Below are positions 43,993 through 54,682 of a stretch of 64,000 nucleotides of DNA, piece after piece. Position 1 is the first letter of the stretch. Every line of letters starts with the position of its first letter. The DNA is taken from positions 90,610-154,609 of the forward strand of contig CAMYDW010000003.1 in assembly GCA_947254645.1 (NCBI GenBank), in the 5' to 3' direction. Both the position numbers and the translations under genes were made by a program. Source of the stretch: an uncultured Peptococcaceae bacterium (lineage in GTDB: Bacteria > Bacillota > Peptococcia > Peptococcales > Peptococcaceae). A model generated the notes under the pieces. That model saw only the letters and a program-made list of their open reading frames with translations. It was not told where the DNA came from and did not search any database.

Positions 43993-46425
43993 ATGCTAGT
44001 ATCATATAATTGGTTAAAAGAATATGTAGAAATAGAAGAATCTGCACATGAGTTAGCAGAGATTATTACCCGTGCAGGGGTTGAAATTGGTGGCGTTGAG
44101 GCGACCAATAAAGGCGTTGAAGGCGTTGTGGTGGCCTATGTCAAACGCTGTGAAGACCATCCAAATTCTGACCATTTGCATGTCTGTGAAGTCACCACAG
44201 ATGGTGAAAATACCATTCCTGTTGTTTGTGGCGCACCAAATATTGCTGTTGGGCAAAAAGTAATGTTCGCACAAGTGGGTGCCACCTTACCGGGCGGTAT
44301 TAAGATTAAGGATGCCAAGTTGCGTGGCGAAGTGTCTCAAGGGATGATTTGTTCTATGCAAGAACTTGGCGTGGATGAGGAACTTGTTGCACCTGCGGAC
44401 AAGGAAGGTATTCGTGTATTGCCTGAAGATGCCCCTCTTGGTGTAGAGGTAATGGAATATTTAGGAATGAACGATTATGTGTTGGATATCGATTTGACAC
44501 CGAACCGTTCTGATTGTTTAAGTGTTTATAATATTGCTAAGGAAGTTGGCGCCCTTTTAGAAAAACCAGTCAAAGCGATTGAAGCACCTGTGCTGGAAGG
44601 AGATCACATTCATTCTAAGATGAAGGTGCGCATTGCCGATACAGACCTATGCCATCGCTTTACAGGCACCATGGTAGAAGGTGCCACTATTGGACGTTCT
44701 CCGCTCTGGATGGAACATCGCTTGCAATGTGCAGGAATGCGTCCTATTTCCAATTTAGTGGATATTTCAAACTATGTGATGTTAGAACTTGGCCAACCGC
44801 TTCATACCTATGATTACAATACTTTAGAAGATCATGAAATTGTTGTGCGTCGTGCTGAAAATGAAGAAAAACTTGTGACACTTGACGGACAAGAACGTAT
44901 CCTCAACGAGGATATGCTTTTGATCTGCGATGGCAAGCGCGCCATTGGCTTGGCGGGTGTAATGGGCGGCGAAAATACTGAAATCACAGATGCCACTCAA
45001 GATGTTTTTATTGAAGCGGCTTATTTCCAAGCAACCAACATTCGCCGTACTGCTGTTGGAATGGGGCTTAGAAGTGAAGCATCACTACGCTTTGAAAAGG
45101 GCGTTAACATGGAAAATGTGCCGCTTGCTGGTTGGAGAGCAGCGGATCTGATGGTTCAATTTGCTGGCGCTACCTTGGTTGCTGGACAAATTGACGAATA
45201 TCCAACCATTCATGAGCCTATTCTTGTGGCATTACAGTATCAAAAGGCGAATGATTTGTTGGGGACAGATATTCCATTTTCAGAAATGAGACAAATTCTT
45301 ATTCGTCTTGGGTTTAATGTGCTCGAAGAAGATGAAAGTGGTCTAACAGTGCGTGTTCCATCTCATCGTCCAGATATTTCAATCACGGAAGATTTGATTG
45401 AAGAAATTGCACGTCTCTATGGCTATGACAATATTCCTGAAACATTGCCTTATGGTGCAACCAACCCAGGGGTGTTAACCCCTGCTCAACGTATGCAGGA
45501 TCATGTCAAAACCAAGTTGGTAGGACTTGGCTTAAACGAAATTGTGACCTATAGCTTCATCAACAAACGTCATGATGATTTGTTACAATTAAAAGAGGAT
45601 GATTCTCGTCGTCAACACATTGTGCTCAGCAATCCCTTAAGTGAAGACATGAGTGTCATGCGTACCATGCTTTTGCCATGTATGTTAGAAACCATCAGTG
45701 GTAATGTGAGCCGTCAAATGCGTCATTTGGCTTTCTTTGAATGTAGTTCTGTCTTTTCTAGCGATCATCCGTTAACCATGGATCAACTTGCTGATGAAGA
45801 AGAACACCTCATTATTGGTTTAACAGGTGCCACACCAAAAGATTGGCTGGGCAGTCAAAAGGAATATGATTTCTTTTACTTAAAAGGGATTATTGAAAGC
45901 TTGCTTGAAAGTCTTCATATTGAAAATTGGCGTGTTGAAGCTGTCAAAGAGGATCCAAGCTGGCACCCTGGACGTACTGCTGCATTATATATTGATGACG
46001 TATATGTAGGGATTTTTGGGGAAGTGCATCCAACTGTTTTAGCAAATTATGGTCTCAAAGCAGCGGTATATGCAGCAGAACTTTCAATGAAAGTATTGTA
46101 TAATATTGGGGAAACGGTCCCATTCTTAAAAGAACTGCCTAAATATCCAGCGATGCCACGAGATTTGGCAGTAGTGGTAAATCAATCTATTCCAGTAGAT
46201 GTCATCAAAGAAGCTATTCTATCCTGCGCACCAGCATATCTCATTGATATCGATGTGTTTGATGTATATGAAAGTGAACAATTAGGCTTGAATAAGAAAT
46301 CTATTGCGTTTTCTTTGGTGTTCCAAAGTGATGAACAAACCTTAACAGATGACCTTGTACAAGTAGAAATGGATAAAATCATTGCAGCCATTGAAGCGCA
46401 ATGTGGTGGTCAGTTACGTGGTTAA
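43993..46425 (+). CDS. pheT: Phenylalanyl-tRNA synthetase beta subunit
   Basis: Large subunit that binds tRNA and edits Tyr-tRNA-Phe. It has 810 residues: the OB-fold/EMAP domain (about 40-150, with PNSDHLHVCEV), B3/B4 editing domain, B5 domain (about 400-475, GTDIPFSEMRQILIRLGF), catalytic-like core, and C-terminal ferredoxin-like anticodon-binding domain (PAMPRDLAVVV near 720). AGGAGG precedes ATG 43993. Confidence 0.97.
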   Translation: MLVSYNWLKEYVEIEESAHELAEIITRAGVEIGGVEATNKGVEGVVVAYVKRCEDHPNSDHLHVCEVTTDGENTIPVVCGAPNIAVGQKVMFAQVGATLPGGIKIKDAKLRGEVSQGMICSMQELGVDEELVAPADKEGIRVLPEDAPLGVEVMEYLGMNDYVLDIDLTPNRSDCLSVYNIAKEVGALLEKPVKAIEAPVLEGDHIHSKMKVRIADTDLCHRFTGTMVEGATIGRSPLWMEHRLQCAGMRPISNLVDISNYVMLELGQPLHTYDYNTLEDHEIVVRRAENEEKLVTLDGQERILNEDMLLICDGKRAIGLAGVMGGENTEITDATQDVFIEAAYFQATNIRRTAVGMGLRSEASLRFEKGVNMENVPLAGWRAADLMVQFAGATLVAGQIDEYPTIHEPILVALQYQKANDLLGTDIPFSEMRQILIRLGFNVLEEDESGLTVRVPSHRPDISITEDLIEEIARLYGYDNIPETLPYGATNPGVLTPAQRMQDHVKTKLVGLGLNEIVTYSFINKRHDDLLQLKEDDSRRQHIVLSNPLSEDMSVMRTMLLPCMLETISGNVSRQMRHLAFFECSSVFSSDHPLTMDQLADEEEHLIIGLTGATPKDWLGSQKEYDFFYLKGIIESLLESLHIENWRVEAVKEDPSWHPGRTAALYIDDVYVGIFGEVHPTVLANYGLKAAVYAAELSMKVLYNIGETVPFLKELPKYPAMPRDLAVVVNQSIPVDVIKEAILSCAPAYLIDIDVFDVYESEQLGLNKKSIAFSLVFQSDEQTLTDDLVQVEMDKIIAAIEAQCGGQLRG

Positions 46426-46491
46426 TGTTTATTCTTTTGTGAAAAAGGGTATAATAAGCGATAAGATTATGTTGGTAATAAGGAAGATGAA

Positions 46492-47259
46492 ATGAATCCA
46501 ATTGCATTTGAAATTGGGCCTTTTGCTGTACGATGGTATGGTGTTCTCATTGCCTCTGCATTTATGATTGGTATTTTGGGCACTAGCCGTGTGGCAAAAC
46601 AACAAGGCATCAATGAAGATTATTATCTGAATACGGTGTTGGCATGCATTGTGAGTGCCATTGTAGGTGCACGCTTGTACTATGTGCTGTTTCAATGGGC
46701 ATATTATCGGACCCACCCAGAGGAAATCATTGCTATTTGGCATGGTGGCTTGGCGGTGCATGGCGGAATTCTTGCCGGTTTATTGGCTTTGTATCTTGGA
46801 GGAAGATACTATCGCTTGCGTTTTTGGCAAATGGCAGACATCATTGCACCGTTTCTGATCCTAGGACAGGCAATTGGACGTTGGGGCAACTTTTTTAATC
46901 AAGAAGCATACGGCTTTGAAGTCAGTAAGGCACAAATACCATGGGCCATGTATATTGATGGTGCTTATCGGCATCCAACTTTCTTGTATGAAAGTGTGTG
47001 GAACTTTTGTGGCTTTCTTATTTTGTGGGGTGCTTCTAAAAATAGAAAACTGCGTGAAGGCGATATTGCCTTGCTGTATTTCGTTTATTATTCTGTGGGT
47101 AGATTTATTGTTGAAAGTTTCCGTACAGATAGCTTAATGATTGGGCCATTGCGTATTGCACAAGTGGTCAGTATTGGATTAATTGCCTTGGCAATTGTGC
47201 TATACATCGTGCGTCGTCCTAAGGCGCCAAGTCGAACCACTTTTTTCAAAGAAGAGTAA
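46492..47259 (+). CDS. lgt: Prolipoprotein diacylglyceryl transferase
   Basis: Membrane enzyme that moves diacylglycerol from phosphatidylglycerol to the lipobox Cys of prolipoproteins. The 255-residue protein has seven spans, the IAIWHGGLAVHGGILAG segment (near 80-96) with the essential His, and the Lgt signature GRWGNFFNQEAYG (near 128-140). A TATAAT at 46450 may be its -10 element. The regulator gene follows after 21 bases. Confidence 0.96.
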   Translation: MNPIAFEIGPFAVRWYGVLIASAFMIGILGTSRVAKQQGINEDYYLNTVLACIVSAIVGARLYYVLFQWAYYRTHPEEIIAIWHGGLAVHGGILAGLLALYLGGRYYRLRFWQMADIIAPFLILGQAIGRWGNFFNQEAYGFEVSKAQIPWAMYIDGAYRHPTFLYESVWNFCGFLILWGASKNRKLREGDIALLYFVYYSVGRFIVESFRTDSLMIGPLRIAQVVSIGLIALAIVLYIVRRPKAPSRTTFFKEE

Positions 47260-47280
47260 GTTTTTAGAGAGGGTGTCTTT

Positions 47281-47667
47281 ATGAACAATGAGATTTATGA
47301 ATCAGGTGAAGATTATTTAGAGACGATACTGCGTCTGACAAAACGTTTAGGCCAAGTAAAAAGCATTGACGTGGCGAATGAAATGTTTTATTCAAAACCG
47401 AGCATTAGTCGTGCGATGAAAATTCTTCAAGAAAAAGGCCTAATCTACATGGATGATAAAAAATATATCCATCTAACCGAAAATGGTCAGCAGAAGGCTG
47501 AACAAGTCTACAAGAGACATCTGTTGATTAAAGAAGCACTGATTAAGTTGTTGCATGTTTCTGAAGAAGTGGCAGAATCAGATGCTTGCCGCGTAGAACA
47601 TATCATTAGCGAAGAAACTTTGGAGCGCTTAAAAGAAAAACTTCAAGCATATAATGAACAACAATAA
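47281..47667 (+). CDS. DtxR/MntR-family metal-dependent regulator
   Basis: A 128-residue winged-helix repressor: ESGEDYLETILRLTKR opening, recognition helix region SKPSISRAMKILQEKGLIY (about 40-58), then the metal-binding dimerisation helices (HLLIKEALIKLL, ACRVEHIIS). There is no C-terminal SH3 or FeoA domain, so it is of the short MntR type. It would sense Mn2+ or Fe2+; the targets are not visible here and no metal transporter is adjacent. Confidence 0.88.
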   Translation: MNNEIYESGEDYLETILRLTKRLGQVKSIDVANEMFYSKPSISRAMKILQEKGLIYMDDKKYIHLTENGQQKAEQVYKRHLLIKEALIKLLHVSEEVAESDACRVEHIISEETLERLKEKLQAYNEQQ

Positions 47668-47703
47668 AAGAAAGGGCATATCTGAAAAGATATGCCCTTT
47701 CTT
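47668..47703 (+). terminator. Terminator after the DtxR-type gene
   Basis: A 16-bp perfect stem AAGAAAGGGCATATCT/AGATATGCCCTTTCTT (47668-47703) with loop GAAA; the T residues are within the stem end. Confidence 0.85.
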
Positions 47704-47734
47704 TGTATAGAAAAAACAAAGTTGCTGTACAACA

Positions 47735-47763
47735 TTGACGAGCGTTGGGATTGTTAATATAAT
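47735..47763 (+). promoter_or_regulatory. Promoter of leuS-cbiA
   Basis: TTGACG (47735-47740), 17 bases, TATAAT (47758-47763). No T-box follows, unlike at pheST. Confidence 0.78.
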
Positions 47764-47824
47764 GAAGAGAATAATGTAATCTGCCAATTTTAGCTTTATA
47801 TTGGGGAAAGAGGTTCTTAAAGAT

Positions 47825-50284
47825 ATGAAAGAAGAATACAGCTTCAAAGAAATAGAATCAAAGTGGCAAGAAAACTGGGACAAACAAGACCTTTATCATG
47901 TAACTGATGATAAAAAACCTAATTATTATTGCCTAGAAATGTTTCCTTATCCATCAGGAAACTTACATATGGGTCACGTTCGTAACTATTCTATTGGGGA
48001 TGTGGTAGCACGTTTCAAAACAATGCATGGTTATAATGTGTTGCATCCAATGGGATGGGATTCTTTTGGTTTGCCAGCTGAAAATGCAGCCATTAAACAT
48101 GGTGTGCCACCAGCAAAGTGGACAAAAGAAAATATTGCAAATATGAAACGTCAATTTAAGGCGTTGGGCTTAAGCTTTGATTGGGATCGTGAGGTCACCA
48201 CCTGCATGCCAGATTACTATCGCTGGACCCAATGGATTTTCTTACAACTTTATAAAGAAAATCTCGCTTATAAGAAAAATGCACGTGTGAATTGGTGCCC
48301 AAGCTGTGCAACAGTTCTTGCAAACGAACAGGTTGTAGATGGCGAATGTGAACGTTGTGGAACCATTGTAGAAAAGAAATCTTTGGACCAATGGTTCTTT
48401 AAGATTACTGATTATGCCCAACGTTTATTGGATGATATCGATCAATTAGAGGGTTGGCCAAATAAAGTAAAAGTCATGCAAGAAAACTGGATTGGCCGCT
48501 CCGAAGGGGCGATGGTGACCTTCACTGCTGAAACTGGAGATGCAATAGAAGTCTTTACCACACGTCCAGACACTCTTTTTGGTGTTTCTTATATGGTGTT
48601 GGCACCAGAGCATCCAGTGGTGGAAAAACTGATTGAAGGTAAAAAAGAAGCAGATGAAGTTCGTGCTTTCTCTGCACGTATTGCTACCTTAAGTGACATT
48701 GAACGCACTTCTTCTACCATGGAAAAAGAAGGGGTATTTACTGGTGCTTACGCAAAGAACCCTATTAATGGTGAAAATGTACCAATTTATATCGGGAATT
48801 ATGTTATTTTTGAATATGGTACAGGGGCAGTCATGGCGGTACCATCTGGTGATGAGCGTGACTTCCAATTTGCTAAAAAATACAATTTGCCAATACGTGT
48901 AGTTGTGACACCAAAGGATAAAGTGCTCCGTGCAGAAGAAATGGAAGAGGCCTATACAGAAGCAGGCGTCTTGGTAAACTCAGGTGATTTTGATGGCATG
49001 GACAATGTTGAAGGTGGACGTGCCATTGTAAAATGGTTGGAAGAAAACGGCAAAGGCAAGCAAACCATTAATTTCCGTCTTAGAGACTGGCTCATTTCTC
49101 GTCAGCGTTTCTGGGGTGCGCCAATTCCAATTATTTATTGTGATGATTGCGGCGTTGTACCTGTGCCAGAAGATCAATTGCCAGTTATGCTGCCAGAAGA
49201 TGTGGAGTTCAAACCAACTGGCGAATCTCCATTAAATTACGTGAAAGACTTTGTTGAAACCACTTGTCCTATTTGTGGCAAACCAGCAAGACGTGAAACC
49301 GACACCATGGATACCTTTGTATGCTCTAGTTGGTATTTCTTGCGCTATGCAGATCCACATAATACTGAGTTACCATTTACCCGTGACAAAGTGGATCATT
49401 GGATGTCAGAAGGGGTCGATCAATATATTGGTGGGGTAGAGCATGCAATCTTGCATTTGCTTTATGCACGTTTCCTTACAAAAGTATTCCATGACATGGA
49501 GATGTGCCAAACAAGTGAACCATTTAAAAACTTGTTGACCCAAGGGATGGTGCTTAAAGATGGCACTAAAATGAGTAAATCAAAGGGCAATATTGTTTCA
49601 CCAGAAGATATTGTTGGAAAATATGGTGCAGACACGGCAAGACTTTTTATTCTCTTTGCCGCACCACCAGATAGAGATTTGGAATGGAATGACCGTGCGG
49701 TAGAAGGCTGTTATCGATTCTTAAGCCGCGTATGGCGTCTGGTTGGATATTACTTGAATGATGAAGAGGGCGTTGTTAGTCCAGCAGAGGATAAAGAACT
49801 GCGTCGCTTAACACACACTACCATCAAACGTGTGACAGAAGACCTTTCTCAACGCTTTAATTTTAATACTGCTATTTCTGCTATTATGGAAATGGTGAAT
49901 GGTCTATATCATTTCCGTGAAATGAGCGGACAAAAAGTCACCCCAGCAGTACGTGAAGCCATTGAAATGCTAATGCTTTTATTGGCACCAATTACACCAC
50001 ATATAGCAGAAGAATTGTGGGCGAATACTGGTCATACTGGTAGTATTCATGAAGCCAAATGGCCTGCTGTTGACGAAAGTGCATTGGTTGTTGACGAAGT
50101 GGAAATGGTTGTTCAAGTCAATGGTAAACTTAAAGCACGTATTGTTGTTGCAACTGATTTAGATAAAGATGCGATTGTAGAACAAGCGATGGCGGACCAA
50201 AAAATTGTTGATGCTGTAGCAGACAAAACCGTGAGAAAAACAATTGTTGTTCCAGGCAAACTTGTAAACATAGTGGTAGGTTAA
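47825..50284 (+). CDS. leuS: Leucyl-tRNA synthetase
   Basis: Class I synthetase of 819 residues. It has [20 protein letters not shown] (HIGH motif near 47-50), a zinc-type insert with CPSCATV...CERCG, and the CP1 editing domain (about 220-420, with the TTRPDTLFG threonine-rich site). The KMSKS loop is at 582-586 ([10 protein letters not shown]), followed by the C-terminal anticodon region. GAGG 11 bases upstream supports ATG 47825; the frame extends to TTG 47801. The cbiA-type gene starts 2 bases after its stop, which ties the dsr region to this operon. Confidence 0.97.
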   Translation: MKEEYSFKEIESKWQENWDKQDLYHVTDDKKPNYYCLEMFPYPSGNLHMGHVRNYSIGDVVARFKTMHGYNVLHPMGWDSFGLPAENAAIKHGVPPAKWTKENIANMKRQFKALGLSFDWDREVTTCMPDYYRWTQWIFLQLYKENLAYKKNARVNWCPSCATVLANEQVVDGECERCGTIVEKKSLDQWFFKITDYAQRLLDDIDQLEGWPNKVKVMQENWIGRSEGAMVTFTAETGDAIEVFTTRPDTLFGVSYMVLAPEHPVVEKLIEGKKEADEVRAFSARIATLSDIERTSSTMEKEGVFTGAYAKNPINGENVPIYIGNYVIFEYGTGAVMAVPSGDERDFQFAKKYNLPIRVVVTPKDKVLRAEEMEEAYTEAGVLVNSGDFDGMDNVEGGRAIVKWLEENGKGKQTINFRLRDWLISRQRFWGAPIPIIYCDDCGVVPVPEDQLPVMLPEDVEFKPTGESPLNYVKDFVETTCPICGKPARRETDTMDTFVCSSWYFLRYADPHNTELPFTRDKVDHWMSEGVDQYIGGVEHAILHLLYARFLTKVFHDMEMCQTSEPFKNLLTQGMVLKDGTKMSKSKGNIVSPEDIVGKYGADTARLFILFAAPPDRDLEWNDRAVEGCYRFLSRVWRLVGYYLNDEEGVVSPAEDKELRRLTHTTIKRVTEDLSQRFNFNTAISAIMEMVNGLYHFREMSGQKVTPAVREAIEMLMLLLAPITPHIAEELWANTGHTGSIHEAKWPAVDESALVVDEVEMVVQVNGKLKARIVVATDLDKDAIVEQAMADQKIVDAVADKTVRKTIVVPGKLVNIVVG

Positions 50285-50286
50285 AT

Positions 50287-51726
50287 ATGAATATAGAAGC
50301 GCAAACAAATGTATATCAGGTTCCTCGACTGGTTGTTGGGGCAATACAAGGGCGCTCTGGAAAGACCACGTTCACGATAGGGCTCTTAAGAGCCCTACGT
50401 GAACGTGGCTTTTTGACGCAGAGCTTTAAAAAAGGCCCTGATTACATAGATCCAAGCTGGTCGACCTTTGCCAGTGGGGTGCCTTGTAGAAATCTTGATG
50501 CAGTGATGATGAGTAAAGAACAAATTGTTCATTCTATGTGTGTTCATACAAAACAATCCGATATTGCCATTGTGGAAGGTGCAATGGGCATCTTTGACGG
50601 TCTAGATGTGCAAGGGAGTAATAGCACTGCTGAGTTGGCCTATCTGTTGCAGGCCCCTGTTATTTTGGTGGTAAGTGGTCAACGCATTACACGCAGTGTC
50701 GCTGCTCTTGTAAATGGTGTTGTACATTTTGACCCACGTATTCGAGTGGCTGGTGTGGTGTTGAATCAAGTGGCTCGTCCTCGTCATCTCAATATCATGA
50801 CAAAATCCATTGAAACCTATTGTGATGTGCCAGTGCTTGGTGCATTGCCTAAAGCCAAAGATATTGAAATACCAGATCGGCATCTTGGACTTATTCCGGC
50901 AACAGAACAAGAGGCTTTGCAAACACGTGTGGATCGTTTGGGTGCATTGATTAGTGAAAATGTTGATATCGACAAGCTGATTGGCATTGCAAAGACGGCC
51001 CCAGCATTAGAAGATAAAGTAACACCGATTGAAATCAAAAATACAGATGAAACCATTCAAATAGGCGTTTTTAAAGACAGTGCTTTTAGCTTCTATTATC
51101 CTGAAAATATTGAAGCCTTGAAGGACAATGGCGCGACAATAGTGGAAATTAATGCAATACAAGATGTGATGCCAGAAGGTCTAAGTGGTCTGTATATTGG
51201 CGGAGGATTCCCTGAAGTCTTAGCAGAAGAGTTGGAGGCCAATGTACAACTGAGAGAGGCTGTTAAAAAATCTGCTGAGGCAGGCATGCCTATTTATGCA
51301 GAATGTGGTGGACTTATGTATCTCGCTGAGGAAATAGTTAGTGAAAATAATCACTATAAAATGGCGGGGGTTTTTCCTTGTCATATAGAAATGGAAAAGA
51401 AACCTGTCGGACATGGTTATTCTGTACAAACAGCAACAGAGAATAATCCATATTTTCCAGTAGGAATGCGGGTTTTAGGCCATGAGTTTCATCATTCAAA
51501 AGCACATTTTCATCAAGAAATATCCTCTTCTTTGCTAGGTTTTAAAACAGAACGAGGAAAAGGTTTGTTGGAAGTAGAGACGCAACGTTATGATGGGCTA
51601 CTATATAAAAATACAATGGCCTCATATCATCATTTTCATGCGCTATCATCGCCTTTATGGAGTGAAAAGTTTGTGGATTTAGCAAAGCAATTTAAACAAG
51701 ATAAGAAAAATTTATTGAATAAATAA
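50287..51726 (+). CDS. Cobyrinate/sirohaem a,c-diamide synthase (CbiA/DsrN type)
   Basis: ATP- and glutamine-dependent amidase. The 479-residue protein has the P-loop GAIQGRSGKTTF (about 18-29), DYIDPSWS, the VEGAMGIFDG switch (near 97), and a C-terminal triad-type glutaminase domain with nucleophile Cys near 340 (AECGGLMYL) and a late His region (HEFHHSKAHF). CbiA makes cobyrinate a,c-diamide; the dsr-linked form DsrN is thought to amidate the sirohaem of DsrAB. No other cobalamin genes are here and dsrA follows, so the DsrN role is favoured. Confidence 0.85.
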   Translation: MNIEAQTNVYQVPRLVVGAIQGRSGKTTFTIGLLRALRERGFLTQSFKKGPDYIDPSWSTFASGVPCRNLDAVMMSKEQIVHSMCVHTKQSDIAIVEGAMGIFDGLDVQGSNSTAELAYLLQAPVILVVSGQRITRSVAALVNGVVHFDPRIRVAGVVLNQVARPRHLNIMTKSIETYCDVPVLGALPKAKDIEIPDRHLGLIPATEQEALQTRVDRLGALISENVDIDKLIGIAKTAPALEDKVTPIEIKNTDETIQIGVFKDSAFSFYYPENIEALKDNGATIVEINAIQDVMPEGLSGLYIGGGFPEVLAEELEANVQLREAVKKSAEAGMPIYAECGGLMYLAEEIVSENNHYKMAGVFPCHIEMEKKPVGHGYSVQTATENNPYFPVGMRVLGHEFHHSKAHFHQEISSSLLGFKTERGKGLLEVETQRYDGLLYKNTMASYHHFHALSSPLWSEKFVDLAKQFKQDKKNLLNK

Positions 51727-51857
51727 GATAATAGGCGGACCCCTATAATTCTATATTGTTGCAAATTTTCACAAAGTATGAGAAACTATACCTAGTAGAT
51801 GAGTAAACTGTCAGGTGATGACATTGAAGATTGTTTAGGATGAAAGGAGAGGTAGGC

Positions 51858-52040
51858 GTGTATTTAGTAGAAGTTGATGAATCAAAATGCATAGGCTGCG
51901 GTGCTTGTGCGTCTGATTGCCCTCAAAATGTCTATGACTTAGTAGATGGCGTATCAGTTGTCAATGAAAATGAATGCGTTGGATGCCAAACGTGCGTTGC
52001 TGTTTGTCCTAACGATGCTATTACGTTGAACGAATATTGA
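51858..52040 (+). CDS. 2[4Fe-4S] ferredoxin at the dsr locus
   Basis: A 60-residue clostridial-type ferredoxin with two complete cluster motifs, CIGCGACASDCP (residues 11-22) and CVGCQTCVAVCP (near 40-51). GGAGAGG precedes GTG 51858, which is preferred over the frame's earlier TTG/ATG codons. It lies directly before dsrA and is the obvious electron carrier for sulfite reduction, although that is inference. Confidence 0.9.
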   Translation: MYLVEVDESKCIGCGACASDCPQNVYDLVDGVSVVNENECVGCQTCVAVCPNDAITLNEY

Positions 52041-52087
52041 TTGTCTAAGCAGATGACTTAGACCCATAACATGGAGGTGTATGGATT

Positions 52088-53296
52088 TTGTCAACCAAAA
52101 ACAGACCTATGATGGAGGAGATGAAGCAAGGCAAATGGCCTTCCTTCGTAAAAGAAATTGAAAAAAGTTGCTCCATCAACGAAGATGTAAGCAGTACTTT
52201 ATTAGACTTGCTCGAAGAATCCTATGAAATTAGAATGCCATTATGGAAACACGGTGGTATCGTTGGGGTTCGCGGTTACGGCGGCGGGGTTGTAGGTCGT
52301 TATACCTTAAAACCTGAAACTTATCCAGCTGTTACCGAATTCCATACTGTACGTGTAAACCAACCATCTGGTTTCTTCTACAAATCTGATGATATGCGTA
52401 CCTTGTCTGATATCTGGGAAAAACACGGTTCTGGTATTACCAACATGCACGGTACTACTGGTGACATCGTATTCTTAGGTACCACAACTGAACATTTACA
52501 ACCATGCTTCAACGACTTATCTAATGCTGGATGGGACCTTGGTGGTTCCGGTTCTAACTTGAGAACCCCTAGCTGCTGTGTTGGTCCTGGCCGTTGCGAA
52601 TTTTCTTGCATCGACACCTTGGACTTCACTTACAATGTAACACAAACTTACCAAATGGAATTGCACCGCCCAATGTGGCCTTACAAATCCAAAATCAAAG
52701 TATCTGGTTGTCCTAACGACTGCGTATCTTCTACCGCTCGTTCCGACATTGCAGTTATTGGTACTTGGAGAGATGCTATTCAAGTTGACCAAGCAGAAGT
52801 TGCTGCTTATGCAGATGCTGGTCTTCCTATTAAAGCAATCATTTCAAGATGTCCTACCAACTGCATGAAGTATGATGCTGATAAGAAAGAACTTACTATT
52901 GATAATGAAAACTGCACACGTTGCATGCACTGCATCAATATTATGCCTAAAGCTTTACATGTAGGTAAAGACAAAGGCTGCAGCATCCTCCTCGGTGGTA
53001 AGGCAACAATCGTTCAATCTGCATTCTTAGGTTGGGTAGTTGTTCCTTTCATGAAACTTGACAAAGAAAACGATTATGAAAACTTCAAAGAATTCATCGA
53101 AAAAGTTTGGGATTGGTGGGATGAACACGCTAAGACCCGTGAACGTCTCGGTGAATTGATTTACAGAATCGGTATGAATTCTATGCTCAAGGCTATTGAT
53201 CTCGAACCAATGCCACAAATGGTTACTAACCCACGTGAAAACCCTTATATTTACTGGTATGGTGAAGATCTTAACAAAACGGAGGTGGCTGAATAA
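52088..53296 (+). CDS. dsrA: Dissimilatory sulfite reductase alpha subunit
   Basis: Sirohaem enzyme subunit reducing sulfite in the cytoplasm. The 402-residue protein has the sirohaem-[4Fe-4S] ligands C164-x5-C170 (CCVGPGRC) and C208-x3-C212 (CPNDC). The ferredoxin domain follows (CPTNC near 257 and CTRCMHC near 278-284). SGSNLRTPSCCVG and ELHRPMWPYKSKIK are DsrA hallmarks. The start is TTG 52088 with GGAGGTG upstream; the nearby ATG 52081 is out of frame. Codons end in C unusually often, as in highly expressed genes. Confidence 0.97.
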   Translation: MSTKNRPMMEEMKQGKWPSFVKEIEKSCSINEDVSSTLLDLLEESYEIRMPLWKHGGIVGVRGYGGGVVGRYTLKPETYPAVTEFHTVRVNQPSGFFYKSDDMRTLSDIWEKHGSGITNMHGTTGDIVFLGTTTEHLQPCFNDLSNAGWDLGGSGSNLRTPSCCVGPGRCEFSCIDTLDFTYNVTQTYQMELHRPMWPYKSKIKVSGCPNDCVSSTARSDIAVIGTWRDAIQVDQAEVAAYADAGLPIKAIISRCPTNCMKYDADKKELTIDNENCTRCMHCINIMPKALHVGKDKGCSILLGGKATIVQSAFLGWVVVPFMKLDKENDYENFKEFIEKVWDWWDEHAKTRERLGELIYRIGMNSMLKAIDLEPMPQMVTNPRENPYIYWYGEDLNKTEVAE

Positions 53297-54384
53297 TGAT
53301 GTCTCAATACGCTGCAACTGATATTGGACCACCGCATTACTGGGATAAAATGCCTAAAGTATGCCAAGATAACTACGGTGTATGGCAATATCATGAAAAA
53401 GTAAAACCAGGTGTTTTAAAACACGTAGGACCTAATGGTACTCTTTATTCTGTACGTGTAGGTTCCCCACGTCTTCTCTCTATCGTTTCTCTTCGTTGGT
53501 TCGCTGACTTAGCAGATAAATATTGTGATGGACATCTTCGTTTCACCACTCGTGCATCTGTTGAATTCATGACCACCCAAGAAGAAAACGTGGATAAAAT
53601 TATCGAAGAAGTAGAAGCTTATGGGTTCCCTGTAGGTGGTACTGGTAATTCTTTACGTAACTTACTTCATACTCAAGGTTGGGTTCACTGCCACAGTGCT
53701 GCTACCGATGCTTCTGGTACCGTTAAAGTTGTTATGGATGAACTCTATGACTACTTCAAACGTGACGACCTACCAGCTCAATTGAAAATTTCAATGGCTT
53801 GCTGCTTGAACATGTGCGGTGCAGTTCACTGCTCTGACATTTCTTTCGTAGGTATTCACAGAACTGTTCCACGTGTAATCGACGAAGAAGTTGCTAACTC
53901 TTGCGAAATTCCTAACTTGGTTGCTTCTTGCCCAGTTGGTGCTATTCGTCCAAACCCTAAAAAGAAATCTGTAACTATTAACGAAGAAAAATGCATGTAC
54001 TGCGGTAACTGCTTCTCAGTTTGCCCAGCATTGCCTATTGCAAACCCTGAAGATGATGGTATTGCTATCTTTGTTGGTGGTAAAGTTTCTAACACCCGTA
54101 AAGGTCCTACCTTCTCTAAATTGGTAGTTCCTTACATCCCTAACGAACCACCAAGATGGCCAACCCTCGTTAATACCATTAAACATTTGGTTGAAATCTG
54201 GGTTGAAAACGCTAAGCCAGGCGAACGTTATGGTGAATGGGTTGAACGTATTGGTTGGGAAAAATTCTTTGAAATCTCCGGCCTCGAATTCACCGATAAA
54301 CACATCGATGACTTTACGTTCTCCGTTAAGAGCTTCCGCTCTACTTCAAACTTCAAATATACTAACGCTGTTAAAACCATGTGA
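53296..54384 (+). CDS. dsrB: Dissimilatory sulfite reductase beta subunit
   Basis: Partner of DsrA in the alpha2-beta2 core. The 362-residue protein has HTQGWVHCHSAATDASG (near 125-141), CCLNMCGAVHCSD (near 169-181), and the ferredoxin motif CMYCGNCFSVCP (near 233-244). It starts on ATG 53296, one base overlapping the dsrA stop, with GGAGG 10 bases upstream, so synthesis of the two subunits is coupled. Codon choice matches dsrA. The fold and gene order (A, B, D) fit the reductive bacterial type. Confidence 0.97.
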   Translation: MMSQYAATDIGPPHYWDKMPKVCQDNYGVWQYHEKVKPGVLKHVGPNGTLYSVRVGSPRLLSIVSLRWFADLADKYCDGHLRFTTRASVEFMTTQEENVDKIIEEVEAYGFPVGGTGNSLRNLLHTQGWVHCHSAATDASGTVKVVMDELYDYFKRDDLPAQLKISMACCLNMCGAVHCSDISFVGIHRTVPRVIDEEVANSCEIPNLVASCPVGAIRPNPKKKSVTINEEKCMYCGNCFSVCPALPIANPEDDGIAIFVGGKVSNTRKGPTFSKLVVPYIPNEPPRWPTLVNTIKHLVEIWVENAKPGERYGEWVERIGWEKFFEISGLEFTDKHIDDFTFSVKSFRSTSNFKYTNAVKTM

Positions 54385-54429
54385 TTTAGCAGCTTAGCTA
54401 TGTAACATCTATCGAAAGGAGATGTCAAT

Positions 54430-54636
54430 ATGGCTGATTTCACAAAAGAAGAACTCGAAGCAAAAATTATCGAATTCTTAGGCACTAAAGACAAAGCTAA
54501 AAACCGCGAAATCGCTGATGCAATTGGTGTTAAAAAACGCGAGATTGACGCTGCAGTAGCAGATTTAGCCCAAGATGGCAAGATTGAATATTTATATCTT
54601 GGCACTTCTTATGTTACTTTGCCGAAAGGAAAGTAA
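54430..54636 (+). CDS. dsrD: DsrD, winged-helix protein of sulfite reducers
   Basis: A 68-residue protein with a winged-helix fold (KEELEAKIIEFLG, KNREIADAIGVKKREIDAAVADL, then the wing IEYLYLGTSYV). DsrD is found in sulfite- and sulfate-reducing, not sulfur-oxidising, organisms and has been reported to stimulate DsrAB activity. AAAGGAGATG precedes ATG 54430. It is the last gene of the dsrABD unit. Confidence 0.93.
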   Translation: MADFTKEELEAKIIEFLGTKDKAKNREIADAIGVKKREIDAAVADLAQDGKIEYLYLGTSYVTLPKGK

Positions 54637-54682
54637 TTTACTGATACATAAGTAAATTTTTTGAAATTTTCGATAAACGGCT

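Noticed and set aside
51740..51830. Promoter of the ferredoxin-dsrABD unit
   Set aside because: Several -10-like sequences (for example TATACC near 51787) are present, but none has a -35 element at 16-18 bases that I would trust, so none is listed.
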